In this document: piece after piece, positions 8,193 to 16,855 of the stretch
Position numbering within the stretch: position 1 is the stretch's first letter
Layout: the number at the start of each line of letters is the position of its first letter
Notes under the pieces: generated by a model
What the model was told of the DNA's origin: nothing
Database searches by the model: none
What the model saw: the letters and a program-made list of their open reading frames with translations, nothing else
Translations under genes and position numbers: made by a program
Origin: Pseudobacter sp051955275
GTDB lineage: Bacteria > Bacteroidota > Bacteroidia > Chitinophagales > Chitinophagaceae
Length of the DNA: 64,000 bases
Direction of reading: 5' to 3'
Assembly (NCBI RefSeq): GCF_051955275.1
Contig: NZ_JBQCGW010000126.1
Coordinates: 1 to 64,000 of the forward strand

Positions 8193-9581
8193 TCAATAGC
8201 CGGGGTTCTGGATCACTATATTATCAGAGAGCTTCACAGTATTGTAAGGCAGTGGCAGGATGTACTGGTTCACTGATTTTACGGAAGGTTTTACAGTCTG
8301 GAAATTGATATCACCCAGACTTGCATAGCGTACCATATCGAACCATTCTTCGCCGCTTTCCGCACCGAGTTCAAGGATCTTTTCCCGGCGGATGAGCTGC
8401 AATAATTCAGCAGGATCATTGCTGGTGATCTCATCCATCACGGCACGCTTGCGGACTTCGTTCACGGCCTTGCGCGCTTCTTCCGGGTCGCCGTTGCTAC
8501 GCACAACTGCCTCTGCACGGATCAGGTATACTTCAGCCAGGCGAAGGAAATATTCCGTATCGGCAGTGAGCGTGGTAACCCCGTTGCCGGTATTGAAAAT
8601 GGTGTTGTTGAATTTTTTGTTTCGCAGTTCGCCAGCCGTTGTCCTGGTAAGAGCTGCAGTATCACGTTTATCGCCCGCCATGAAAGTTTTATAATTCTCG
8701 GAAGGAAGATAAGTGGAACGCATCATGAAAGCTTTGTTGTTGCGATCATTCTTGTCGTCATAAGGAGTCTGGAACATCGCTTCCTTAGTGCCGATGATCT
8801 TTTTGAAGAACACATCATAGAAAGTGTTCTCCAGTTTGAACGGTCCCTCTTCGATCACCTGTTTGGCCAGTTTAGCGGATTCAGGATAATCCTTCATATA
8901 GAGCAGCACTTTTGCTTTCAGGGCTTTTGCTACCTGTTTGGATGCATAAAAAGTAGAACTGAAATTGGGACCTTTTTCAATGGCATAGTCGAGGTCCGCG
9001 AGAATGAAATCGTAGGATTGCTTTACAGTGGATCTGGGCTCCGACTTTGCATCTTTGATGGGCTTGCTCTTGATCACGATGCCATATTTGGAATTCAGAT
9101 CGAAGAACTGGCCGTAGAAGCGGAGCAGGTAGAAATGCCCCAGAGCACGCAGAAAACGGGCTTCAGCCACAATCTCATCCCTGCGCGGATTGGTGGTTTC
9201 CACCAATGGTGCTTTTTCAATGATATGGTTGGCGTTGCTGATCACAGCATACCATTTCGTGTAAATAGCATCGAGGGTATAGTTCTGTGGATCCACCTCA
9301 TTGTTTTTGAACATAGCTTCAGCAGGCCCCCCGGATGAGCCCAGGTCCATGGTGCCTCCCATCAGGCAGGCGCTGGCCGGGTAGTATACAGGCAGTTCGA
9401 GGCCGGTCTTCAGTACGCTGTAAGTGCCTAGCAGCGCACTCTGGGCCTTTTGAACGGAAGTGATGGCCTCATCTTCGGAAAGCTGGTTGATGGGATCGAG
9501 ATCAGTTACATCCACCAGGTTACAGGAAGCAGTGCTGAACGCAGCAGCAACCATCGATATGATAAATATATTTTTGAGCAT
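8193..9581 (-). CDS. SusD/RagB family nutrient-binding lipoprotein
   Basis: 462 residues with a lipoprotein signal (MLKNIFIISMVAAAFSTASC), placing it on the outer membrane as the lid of the SusC transporter. The SusD features are present: an N-terminal segment with QKAQSALLGTYSVLK, TPR-like helices (ARFLRALGHFYLLRFYGQ), and the C-terminal signature FLRLAEVYLIRAEAVVR ... IRREKILELGAESGEEWFDMVRY, ending VIQNPGY. It follows the SusC gene by 10 bp and is co-transcribed with it. The cargo cannot be inferred; no glycoside hydrolase or lyase is in this operon. Confidence 0.95.
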   Translation of the reverse strand: MLKNIFIISMVAAAFSTASCNLVDVTDLDPINQLSEDEAITSVQKAQSALLGTYSVLKTGLELPVYYPASACLMGGTMDLGSSGGPAEAMFKNNEVDPQNYTLDAIYTKWYAVISNANHIIEKAPLVETTNPRRDEIVAEARFLRALGHFYLLRFYGQFFDLNSKYGIVIKSKPIKDAKSEPRSTVKQSYDFILADLDYAIEKGPNFSSTFYASKQVAKALKAKVLLYMKDYPESAKLAKQVIEEGPFKLENTFYDVFFKKIIGTKEAMFQTPYDDKNDRNNKAFMMRSTYLPSENYKTFMAGDKRDTAALTRTTAGELRNKKFNNTIFNTGNGVTTLTADTEYFLRLAEVYLIRAEAVVRSNGDPEEARKAVNEVRKRAVMDEITSNDPAELLQLIRREKILELGAESGEEWFDMVRYASLGDINFQTVKPSVKSVNQYILPLPYNTVKLSDNIVIQNPGY

Positions 9582-9591
9582 GATCAGTTGT

Positions 9592-12500
9592 TTAGAAGTT
9601 AGCAGTTATTCCGACAGTGAAAGTCCTGGTAAGCGGATAAACGTTGTTATCGATACCCTGTGAGAAGTTATTGGAAGGAGCCGTATTCACTTCGGGATCC
9701 AGTCCTTTGTATTTTGTGAACACAAACACGTTACTGGCCGAACCGTAAATGCGCACACTGCTCAGGTATAATTTTCTCAGCAGATTATTCTTCAGCAGGT
9801 AACTCACCTGGATATTCTTCAGTTTGAGATAAGATGCATCTTCGATGAAATAATCGGAAGCACGGGCATTCTGATTGGGATCGGTGGCCACCATGCGTGG
9901 CAGTTCTGCATTCTTGTTTTCCGGCGTCCAGGTGCTGAGGATATCCCTGGAATAGTTGTTATTGTTGTTGCTGAACAACACCATGCTGCGATAACCTGAG
10001 TTGTCGAGCCTGTTACCGATAGAGAAGTTGAACAGTGCACTTACTTCCAGGTTCCTGTACCGGAAGATATTGTTCCATCCACCATAGAAATCAGGTTCTG
10101 ATTTTCCGAGTACGCTGATATCATCGCTGCTGATCCTGCCGTCGCCGTTCACATCCACAAAGCGGAAATCGCCGGGACTTGTTTTCGCAGACTGGTAAGT
10201 GCCGGTAGGCGATTTTGCATTGAGTGCATCTATCTCTTCCTTACTCTGGAAGATACCAGCTACCTTATATCCTTCAAAATATCCGATCGGCTGGCCCACT
10301 TCCATGTTCAGGTAAGAGCCTTCATTCAACTTCAGCACTTTGCTGCGATAGCGTGTGATATTGATGTCCACGAGATATGCGAAATCCTTCTTGTTCACCA
10401 GATCGCTACCGAGTGTCAGTTCCCATCCCTGGTTGAGGAAATCGCCCAGGTTGGCATTCTGTTTTCTGCCACCGGTTTCGCGGATGATATCGCGTTCCAG
10501 GATGAGGTCGTGCGTTACTTTCCTGAAGTAGCCTACAGTACCGCGCAGCTTGTTGTTGTATAAATTGAAATCGAGGGCGGCATCCAGCTGATTGGTTGTT
10601 TCCCACCTGATATCCGGATTGGGAATAGTGTTCACTGCCACGGCATTATTGCCGGCATAGAAATTACCTGGACCGAAGAAAGTGGAATACTGGAAATCAG
10701 AGAAGTTGGCCGATCCTGTTCTGCCATAACTTACGCGCAATTTCAGGTCATTGATGAATTTGTTGCCGAGCATAAAGTCTTCTCTCGAGATCCGCCATGC
10801 GATGGCACCTGAAGGGAAGTAACCCCAGCGGTTGGCAGGACCGAATTTGGTAGAGTGATCTGCCCTTCCCGTAAACGTCAGATAATATTTACCTGCGAAA
10901 TTATAATTGGTGCGAAGGAAATAAGAAGCCAGTCCACTGATGGAACCACCACTTGAGTATGTCTGCATAGTTCCTGCTGCACCTACGTTATTGAGCACTT
11001 CATCATCCAGGAAGCTGGTGGAGTTGAGCGTGGTGAACTCCGATCTTACCAGCGTATGGGAAGATCCCGCCACTGCATTGATGGCGTGGTCACCAAAGCG
11101 CTGGTTATAGGTCAGGGTATTGTCCCAGATCCTGGTGGTGCCTGAATTGATGAAATCAGACCTGGAGCCTCTCCGTTTATTCCTGATCTCAAAAACATCG
11201 GTAGATGGCGTATAGGCCTCACTGGTACCTTTTGTACTGGTTGCATGGAAGCTGGACCGGAACAGCAGTCCTTTGAACAGTTCAAGTTCCCCAAAGAAAG
11301 AAGTGAGCACTACCTGGCTTTTCACCTTGTTGGGTTGACGCATACGCGCAACGGGATTGGAGGTTACGCTATCCGGTGAAGCTCCGTAATTTCCTTTGCT
11401 ATCATATACCGGTACATCAGGCCTGTAGCGGGTGATCAGGTAATACTGCCCGGTACCTCTTCCATTATTTTCGTTGAGGCTGAAATTGATATTGGTCCCA
11501 AAGCGGAGCTTATCGAATAAAGTGGTTTCAAGGCTCGCTCGCAGGTTCTGCCTTTCAAAGTCTGTGTTTTTGATGGGACCATCCTGGCGGGTCAATCCAC
11601 CTGAAAAAGAATACAGCGTATTACCGTTGGCGCTCCCTCCATTGATATTGAGGTAAACATTGCTGGAGAATCCCGTGCGCATGGCCTCTTCCCTCCAGTC
11701 TGTATTCACATTTGGATAAGCTATGAAATTGGCAGGCGTAGTTCCGTTATTATCGTATGCCTTCTTTACCACGTAATGATATTCATCAGCATTCAGCATA
11801 TCATATTCTTTCACAAAGCGGTCGATAGCAGAATTCACATCGAAGGTGATATTGGGTTTATCTCCTTTCTTTCCTTTTTTGGTGGTCACGATCACCACGC
11901 CGTTGGCACCACGGGAGCCATAGATAGCGGTAGCGGATGCATCCTTCAGGATATCTATACTTTCTATGTCTTCTGAATTGATAGCTGCAAGTGGGGAGAT
12001 CTTATTCCTGCTATCATCCTGGAACGCCTTGTTACCAAAGCCATCCCCCATTTCAATGGGAATTCCATCGATCACGTATAGGGGCTCATTGGTTCCGATT
12101 GCGGAAGTACCGCCACGGATGCGGATGCTGGCCACTGCACCGGGAGCGCCGGAGGACTTTATCACATGCACGCCGGCAGCACGGCCGGTGAGCATAGCGT
12201 CAAAGTTGGAGCTGTTCACTTTATTGAGTTCATCTCCTTTCATGGATGAAACGGAGCCGGTCACATCTTTTTTGTTCACCTGTCCGTATCCCACTACCAC
12301 TACGCTTTCCAGCTGTTTATTATCTTTCCTGAGAATGATATTCAGTTGATCTTCCAGTGCAGGAACATCTTTCGATTCAAAACCGGTGGAGCTGATCTGC
12401 AGCATGTTCTTTCCTTCCGGCACACTGATCTCGAATTTACCATCGTTATTGGTGTACACTCCGCGGAAAGAGCCTTTCACCTGAACCGATACACCGGCAA

Positions 12501-12873
12501 CAGGTACGCCATCTTCCCCCTTCACTTCCCCTTTGACGGTTTTATTATTCTGGGTTTTGGAAACGCTGAGTGTTCTGCTGAAGATCACCAGTCCGTTGTT
12601 CACTTCCCGGAACTGCAGGCTGGTATTCTGCAGCAGCTTTGTGATGATCTGCTCAACTGAAGTTTCCTGGAAACTGAGATCGTTGATGGTGTATCTGGCC
12701 ACATCATTCTCATTGAATGAAATAGACACGCCGCTCTTAGCCTGCAATTGCTTGAGGCAGGTGCTGAGCGATTCATAATTGTACCGGATGGTCACTCTTT
12801 TTTCCCGGATGCTCTGTGCGGAAGCCAGCTGGGCTAAAAAGAGCAGTAATAGCAGCAGTTTAGTGGTGCGCAT
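9592..12873 (-). CDS. SusC/RagA TonB-linked outer-membrane transporter with STN signalling domain
   Basis: 1093 residues. A signal peptide (LLLLLLFLAQLASAQ) is followed by a secretin/TonB short N-terminal (STN) domain at about 25-95, a CarboxypepD_reg-like beta domain at about 110-190 (KGEVKGEDGVPVAGVSVQVKG), a plug at about 200-320 with ESVVVVGYGQVNKKDVTGSV and SIRIRGGTSAIGTNEPLYVI, and the beta barrel ending in aromatic TFTVGITANF. The STN domain is what contacts FecR in sigma-regulated receptors, and fecR and an ECF sigma gene lie directly upstream, so substrate-triggered cell-surface signalling is likely. Together with SusD it forms a TonB-driven pedal-bin importer. Confidence 0.95.
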   Translation of the reverse strand: MRTTKLLLLLLFLAQLASAQSIREKRVTIRYNYESLSTCLKQLQAKSGVSISFNENDVARYTINDLSFQETSVEQIITKLLQNTSLQFREVNNGLVIFSRTLSVSKTQNNKTVKGEVKGEDGVPVAGVSVQVKGSFRGVYTNNDGKFEISVPEGKNMLQISSTGFESKDVPALEDQLNIILRKDNKQLESVVVVGYGQVNKKDVTGSVSSMKGDELNKVNSSNFDAMLTGRAAGVHVIKSSGAPGAVASIRIRGGTSAIGTNEPLYVIDGIPIEMGDGFGNKAFQDDSRNKISPLAAINSEDIESIDILKDASATAIYGSRGANGVVIVTTKKGKKGDKPNITFDVNSAIDRFVKEYDMLNADEYHYVVKKAYDNNGTTPANFIAYPNVNTDWREEAMRTGFSSNVYLNINGGSANGNTLYSFSGGLTRQDGPIKNTDFERQNLRASLETTLFDKLRFGTNINFSLNENNGRGTGQYYLITRYRPDVPVYDSKGNYGASPDSVTSNPVARMRQPNKVKSQVVLTSFFGELELFKGLLFRSSFHATSTKGTSEAYTPSTDVFEIRNKRRGSRSDFINSGTTRIWDNTLTYNQRFGDHAINAVAGSSHTLVRSEFTTLNSTSFLDDEVLNNVGAAGTMQTYSSGGSISGLASYFLRTNYNFAGKYYLTFTGRADHSTKFGPANRWGYFPSGAIAWRISREDFMLGNKFINDLKLRVSYGRTGSANFSDFQYSTFFGPGNFYAGNNAVAVNTIPNPDIRWETTNQLDAALDFNLYNNKLRGTVGYFRKVTHDLILERDIIRETGGRKQNANLGDFLNQGWELTLGSDLVNKKDFAYLVDINITRYRSKVLKLNEGSYLNMEVGQPIGYFEGYKVAGIFQSKEEIDALNAKSPTGTYQSAKTSPGDFRFVDVNGDGRISSDDISVLGKSEPDFYGGWNNIFRYRNLEVSALFNFSIGNRLDNSGYRSMVLFSNNNNNYSRDILSTWTPENKNAELPRMVATDPNQNARASDYFIEDASYLKLKNIQVSYLLKNNLLRKLYLSSVRIYGSASNVFVFTKYKGLDPEVNTAPSNNFSQGIDNNVYPLTRTFTVGITANF

Positions 12874-12899
12874 TCTAACAGAAAGTTTTGGTTGAGTAA

Positions 12900-13871
12900 T
12901 TATGGACAGCCGATGCCATCCAGGTAGATAGTTTTATGCTGAATTCGATACCTGACCTTGTTCATGATCTTCAGCAGTTCCAGTACATCTTTCAACTGGT
13001 CCTTATCGCTGAAGTTGATGGTGTTCTTGCATTGCTCCAGGTCTTTACTGCTGAACACCACTTCATAATCATAGATATTGCGGATGTACACAGCCAGCTC
13101 TTTCAAAGAAATATTGTTAAGCCAGATCTTTCCATTCTTCCAGTCGTTGGCCTTCGAGGGGTCGATGGTAGTTACGCGGAAACGGTTTGTGTTACGGGTA
13201 TAGGTAAGGCATTGATCGGGCAATAGTTTCTCATGGCAGGCCAGTGAATCATCCACTGCGACTTTACCCTGTGTTACGGCCACTTTGATCTCGCCGAGCT
13301 GCGGGAAGCTCTGGATATTGAAAGCCGTACCTAGTACGCTCACTTCCAGGCCATCCACTTTCACCAGGAAGGGATGCTGTGAATCGCGGGTCACATCAAA
13401 GAATGCTTCGCCGTAGTCAAGGATGATATTCCTGTTCCTGTTGAAACCATTGGCGAACCGCAGTTTTGAATGTGCATTCACCCACACGCGTGAACCGTCT
13501 GGCAGGGTTACGTTCTTTTTCTGACGGCCTGTTTCCACAATGGACCAGGTGATGGGTTTTGCAGTTTCCTGTTTATTGAGCAGGAGCACCAGTGCCATCA
13601 GCCCTGCAAGGAGGGTCAGCATGGCGGCGGCCACGGTCCAGCGTTTCCAGAGGGTACGGACAGGCGCCGGTTCTCCGGGTTGTGATACCTGGCCCAGTTG
13701 GTGCTGCAAGGCTTCCCATGCCTGGTCCTTACAGGCACTGTTCTCTTCAGCATTCACCGGAAGGGGCTGCTGAAGGGAGTTGTACCATTTCTCCAGTATC
13801 AATTCTTCTTCAGGGGATATGGCTCCGCCTGCCTGCTTGCTGAGCAGGTAATACAGATAATCGTTGTGCAA
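12900..13871 (-). CDS. FecR-family anti-sigma factor
   Basis: 323 residues. The cytoplasmic N-terminal part (about 1-70) would hold the ECF sigma, one transmembrane helix lies at about 74-96 (WTVAAAMLTLLAGLMALVLLL), and the periplasmic part has the FecR core (ETGRQKKNVTLPDGSRVWVNAHSKL, ILDYGEAFFDVTRD, FLVKVDGLEVSVLGTAFNI) and a C-terminal DUF4974-like domain. The start codon is TTG, with no ATG available in frame nearby. It lies between the sigma gene (62 bp upstream) and SusC (26 bp downstream), the standard order of this signalling cassette. It should relay the receptor state to the sigma factor. Confidence 0.93.
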   Translation of the reverse strand: MHNDYLYYLLSKQAGGAISPEEELILEKWYNSLQQPLPVNAEENSACKDQAWEALQHQLGQVSQPGEPAPVRTLWKRWTVAAAMLTLLAGLMALVLLLNKQETAKPITWSIVETGRQKKNVTLPDGSRVWVNAHSKLRFANGFNRNRNIILDYGEAFFDVTRDSQHPFLVKVDGLEVSVLGTAFNIQSFPQLGEIKVAVTQGKVAVDDSLACHEKLLPDQCLTYTRNTNRFRVTTIDPSKANDWKNGKIWLNNISLKELAVYIRNIYDYEVVFSSKDLEQCKNTINFSDKDQLKDVLELLKIMNKVRYRIQHKTIYLDGIGCP

Positions 13872-13933
13872 TGTTGATGGCTTGTTACTGAGTAAATACA
13901 GCTTGCTGCTGCGATAGTACCATCGGAAAAAAA

Positions 13934-14524
13934 TTATTTTTTCTCCAGCATGGTTAATAAAATGATCACAAGGATAGAAGGCTCAATTCTGGCAGCGATA
14001 TATTCTTTCACCTGGTCGTTTGCCCTGTACAGCTGGTTCTTTACCGTTTGTACGGAGAGCGACAGGTTTCTGGCGATCTCGGTCGGGGTGAGTTGCTGTT
14101 CCTTGCTAAGGCGGAACACCAGCTGCATTTTAGGGGATAGTTGTGCTATGGCTTCTTCGATCAGTTGCTTCAGTTCTTTGGATGCCAGTTCCTCCGCCAC
14201 GTTATTGGCAGCGTCCAGGAAACGGCCTTCCATATCACGGATGAACTGCTGGCGGGTTTTGTTCTTTGCATAGTGGTTGTACACCCTGTTGCGGAGGCTG
14301 GTGCTCAGCCAGGGGAAGAGGCTTTCTTCGTTCCGTATGGATTCCCGGCTGGTCCAGAGGCTGAGGAATACTTCCTGTACCAGGTCTCTGGCTTCTTCCC
14401 TTGATGCAACTTTGGTGACGGCTATGGCAAAAAGCATCTCCCAGTACTTGTTGAAAAGCACTTTGAACCCTTTCACAGGATCCTGCTGTAACAATTCCAA
14501 AGCATTCTGATCAGACAAATTCAT
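13934..14524 (-). CDS. ECF RNA polymerase sigma factor (FecI/Bacteroidota type)
   Basis: 196 residues from the ATG at 14524; a TTG six codons upstream is also open. Region 2 is seen at about 25-85 (FNKYWEMLFAIAVTKV, ARDLVQEVFLSLW) and region 4 at about 120-175 (LSPKMQLVFRLSKEQ, TPTEIARNLSLSVQTVKNQLYRA), which would bind the -35 element of its target promoter. The C-terminus ends in a short hydrophobic stretch (ILVIILLTML), a feature of many Chitinophagaceae ECF factors next to FecR. It leads the operon with FecR, SusC, SusD and two thioredoxin-fold proteins, and is expected to be released by FecR when the receptor is loaded. Confidence 0.93.
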   Translation of the reverse strand: MNLSDQNALELLQQDPVKGFKVLFNKYWEMLFAIAVTKVASREEARDLVQEVFLSLWTSRESIRNEESLFPWLSTSLRNRVYNHYAKNKTRQQFIRDMEGRFLDAANNVAEELASKELKQLIEEAIAQLSPKMQLVFRLSKEQQLTPTEIARNLSLSVQTVKNQLYRANDQVKEYIAARIEPSILVIILLTMLEKK

Positions 14525-14712
14525 GGATAGCACGTTGGTCAAAAGGCAAAGGTCTAATGGGCATGATAAGGTGAGACGGGCCGGGGCAGTATTGCCCGGG
14601 CAGGACGCTAAGATAGGAAAATAAGAAAAGGTGGGCGTAAAATGGCCTGCAATTCAGTGCAGACGAGGCTTTATGTAGGGGGAAGGCATTGTGGGAGTAG
14701 AGGTAAGATAGA

Positions 14713-14766
14713 GGGGCAGGCAGGCAATGCATGCCCCTTTGCCGGGAGAAACGTTTGTTTCCCGGC
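14713..14766 (-). terminator. Two stem-loops between the NUMOD gene and the sigma gene
   Basis: Read leftward after the NUMOD stop there are two inverted repeats: GCCGGGA / TCCCGGC (14741-14766) and GGGGCA / TGCCCC (14713-14737), the latter followed by TCTATCTTACC. They could form a terminator or attenuator before the sigma gene, but there is no clean T-run. Confidence 0.35.
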
Positions 14767-14795
14767 GGTTCAATAGTAGATGATGCGTTTGATGC

Positions 14796-15536
14796 CTAAA
14801 TCCTGAAGAACGGGCTCTGTCTTCCTCCTTTCAGTTCCTTCACATCAATCCTTGCAGACCTTCCGAAACGCCAGAGAAATCCGCCGGCGCTGATGGCATT
14901 GCCACGTGCTACCTGCAGGATATTGGAAGCATTGCCGTCAGTTGAACGGGCGGCTTCCCTTGCACTGGGGTAACTCTGGATCTTCCTGCCACGGAAATTG
15001 TACTGCGATACCGGCCTCATTCTTTTCTCACGGGCACGCTGCAAACGCTCCAGGATCTGCCTGCGCGAAAGCTTGTGCAGGGGCGATGGGGAACGTCCCA
15101 GCTCCTTGATCCTTTTCTGTTTCTCACTTAATGTTGCTGCGCGCAGATTCGGCGGGTTGAGGTTGAAGGAATCATTGTCCTTGTAGAAGATCACGATACT
15201 CTTGTCTTCGAGATCCATTTCCCTGACGAAACAATTATACACCAGCCGGGCTATTGTATAACGGTGACGTACACCCTCAACAGTCAATGTAATACTGAGG
15301 TAGGATTTGAAATCGCCCTTGAACTCATTCCGGTGTTTGTGAACATACGGCTTCATGATCATGGGGCGCTCGTGGTAGATGATACCATTGGAGTAAACGG
15401 CTTCGTATGCCAGGCGCTTTACACGGCCTTTGTTGGAAATCTTGAAGTACCCTTCCAGTCCGGGTATGTCTTTCCATCGTTCTCCTTCAATGTTGCTTAA
15501 ACTAAGATTCAGGTAAGGTTTATTATCTCGTCTCAT
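14796..15536 (-). CDS. NUMOD4/NUMOD1-containing protein with degenerate HNH centre
   Basis: 246 residues from the ATG at 15536 (a TTG lies two codons earlier). Residues about 14-60 match NUMOD4 (ERWKDIPGLEGYFKISNKGRVKR). Residues about 85-135 occupy the place of an HNH_3 nuclease (YTIARLVYNCFV ... NLNPPNLRAATLSEKQK), but the usual NHIDG-type core is replaced by IFYKDND, so the metal-binding histidines are missing. Residues about 177-230 match NUMOD1 (VSQYNFRGRKIQSYPSAREAARSTDGNASNI), a DNA-binding helix-turn-helix-like module of homing endonucleases. It is therefore probably a DNA-binding protein that has lost cleavage. It has no neighbouring intron or intein. Its 253-bp separation from the sigma gene suggests a separate unit. 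Confidence 0.75.
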   Translation of the reverse strand: MRRDNKPYLNLSLSNIEGERWKDIPGLEGYFKISNKGRVKRLAYEAVYSNGIIYHERPMIMKPYVHKHRNEFKGDFKSYLSITLTVEGVRHRYTIARLVYNCFVREMDLEDKSIVIFYKDNDSFNLNPPNLRAATLSEKQKRIKELGRSPSPLHKLSRRQILERLQRAREKRMRPVSQYNFRGRKIQSYPSAREAARSTDGNASNILQVARGNAISAGGFLWRFGRSARIDVKELKGGRQSPFFRI

Positions 15537-15670
15537 TGGCAAGGTTAAGGTCAGGATATAACGGAATGCAATATCCAGGGAATAAAAATACTATTTCTAT
15601 TCGCTACAAAATTTACCAGTGACCGAAAAAATTCTTAAATAAGTTATTTCACTTATCTGCGCAGGGTGTT

Positions 15671-16843
15671 TTACTGGTTTAACATCCATCGGTAAACGCC
15701 GAATTCCAATCCACGCAATTCAGCCAGACCTTTCAAACGTCCGATGGCAGAATAGCCGGGATAGGTCTTCTTATCCAGATCATCCAGCATCTGGTGACCG
15801 TGGTCAGGCCGCATTGGAAGGCTCTTTCCGCGTTTTTTCTGGATCAGTAAAATCTCTTTGACGATGGAGTACATATCAGTATCACCACCCAGGTGAGTGG
15901 CTTCATAGAAGTTTCCGAACTGATCTCTTGCGGTATTCCGCAAATGAAGGAAGTGAACATGCTCACTGAATCTCCGCAGGATGAGCAGCAGGTCATTATC
16001 CGGTCTTACCCCCAATGAGCCTGTGCAGAAACAAAGTCCGTTATTGGTAACAGGCGCCGCATCGATGATGGCGGCAATATCGGATTCTGTACTCACAACA
16101 CGTGGCAGGCCAAGTACGGGATATGGCGGGTCATCAGGATGTATCGCCAGTTGAATGCCTGTTTCCTGCGCTACAGGAACAACCTGTTGAAGAAAGAAGA
16201 AAAGATGCTGACGCAGACGGTCAGCATCGATATTTTTATAAGTAGTGAGTGCTTTGAGCACCTGGGCAGGCGTAAATGCCTCATCGCTGCCGGGCAGTCC
16301 CAGCAATGCATTGGCAAAGAGTGTACGTTTCTCATGTTCCCGCATGGAATCGAAATGAGATTTCGCCTGCCGGATCTCCTCCTTCGTATAATCTTTTTCT
16401 GCATTGGGTCTTTGCAGCAGAAAAAGGTCGAAGGCTATAAATGCCAGTTTCCCGAAATAAAGCGCACGCGCACCATCGGGCAATTTCCAGTTCACATCCG
16501 TTCGGACCCAGTCCAGCACCGGCATGAAATTGTATGTGACCACTTTGATGCCGCAGGCAGCCAGGTTTCGGAGACTCTGACAATAATTATTGATATGAAC
16601 CAGGTAATCGCCGCTCTGTGTTTTGATAGCTTCGCTTACGGGAAGGCTCTCCACTACCGTCCAGCTCATACCCTCCGTTTCGATAATGAACTTACGGATA
16701 TTGATCTCCGTTACAGACCAGACATGGCCCGGCGGGATATGGTGTAAGGCAGTAACCACACCTGCGCAACCCGCCTGGCGTATATCAGCTAACTTAACGG
16801 GGTCATTAGGGCCAAACCACCGCATTGTCTGGTGCATCAACAT
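15671..16843 (-). CDS. uxuA: Mannonate dehydratase
   Basis: 390 residues, matching UxuA in length and N-terminus (MRWFGPNDPVKLADIRQAGCAGVVTALHHIPPG). Motifs include LAIHPDDPPYPVLGLPRVVST, GLCFCTGSLGVRPDNDL, FLHLRNT and MRPDHGHQML, which carry the metal-binding His, Cys and Asp residues of this TIM-barrel enzyme. It dehydrates D-mannonate to 2-keto-3-deoxy-D-gluconate in the cytoplasmic glucuronate pathway. It is the last gene of the leftward xylose operon, 12 bp after the symporter. This ties it to the (methyl)glucuronate released by the GH67 and GH115 enzymes of the divergent operon. The preceding steps (uronate isomerase, fructuronate reductase) are not in this window. Confidence 0.95.
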   Translation of the reverse strand: MLMHQTMRWFGPNDPVKLADIRQAGCAGVVTALHHIPPGHVWSVTEINIRKFIIETEGMSWTVVESLPVSEAIKTQSGDYLVHINNYCQSLRNLAACGIKVVTYNFMPVLDWVRTDVNWKLPDGARALYFGKLAFIAFDLFLLQRPNAEKDYTKEEIRQAKSHFDSMREHEKRTLFANALLGLPGSDEAFTPAQVLKALTTYKNIDADRLRQHLFFFLQQVVPVAQETGIQLAIHPDDPPYPVLGLPRVVSTESDIAAIIDAAPVTNNGLCFCTGSLGVRPDNDLLLILRRFSEHVHFLHLRNTARDQFGNFYEATHLGGDTDMYSIVKEILLIQKKRGKSLPMRPDHGHQMLDDLDKKTYPGYSAIGRLKGLAELRGLEFGVYRWMLNQ

Positions 16844-16855
16844 AAAACGATCTCT

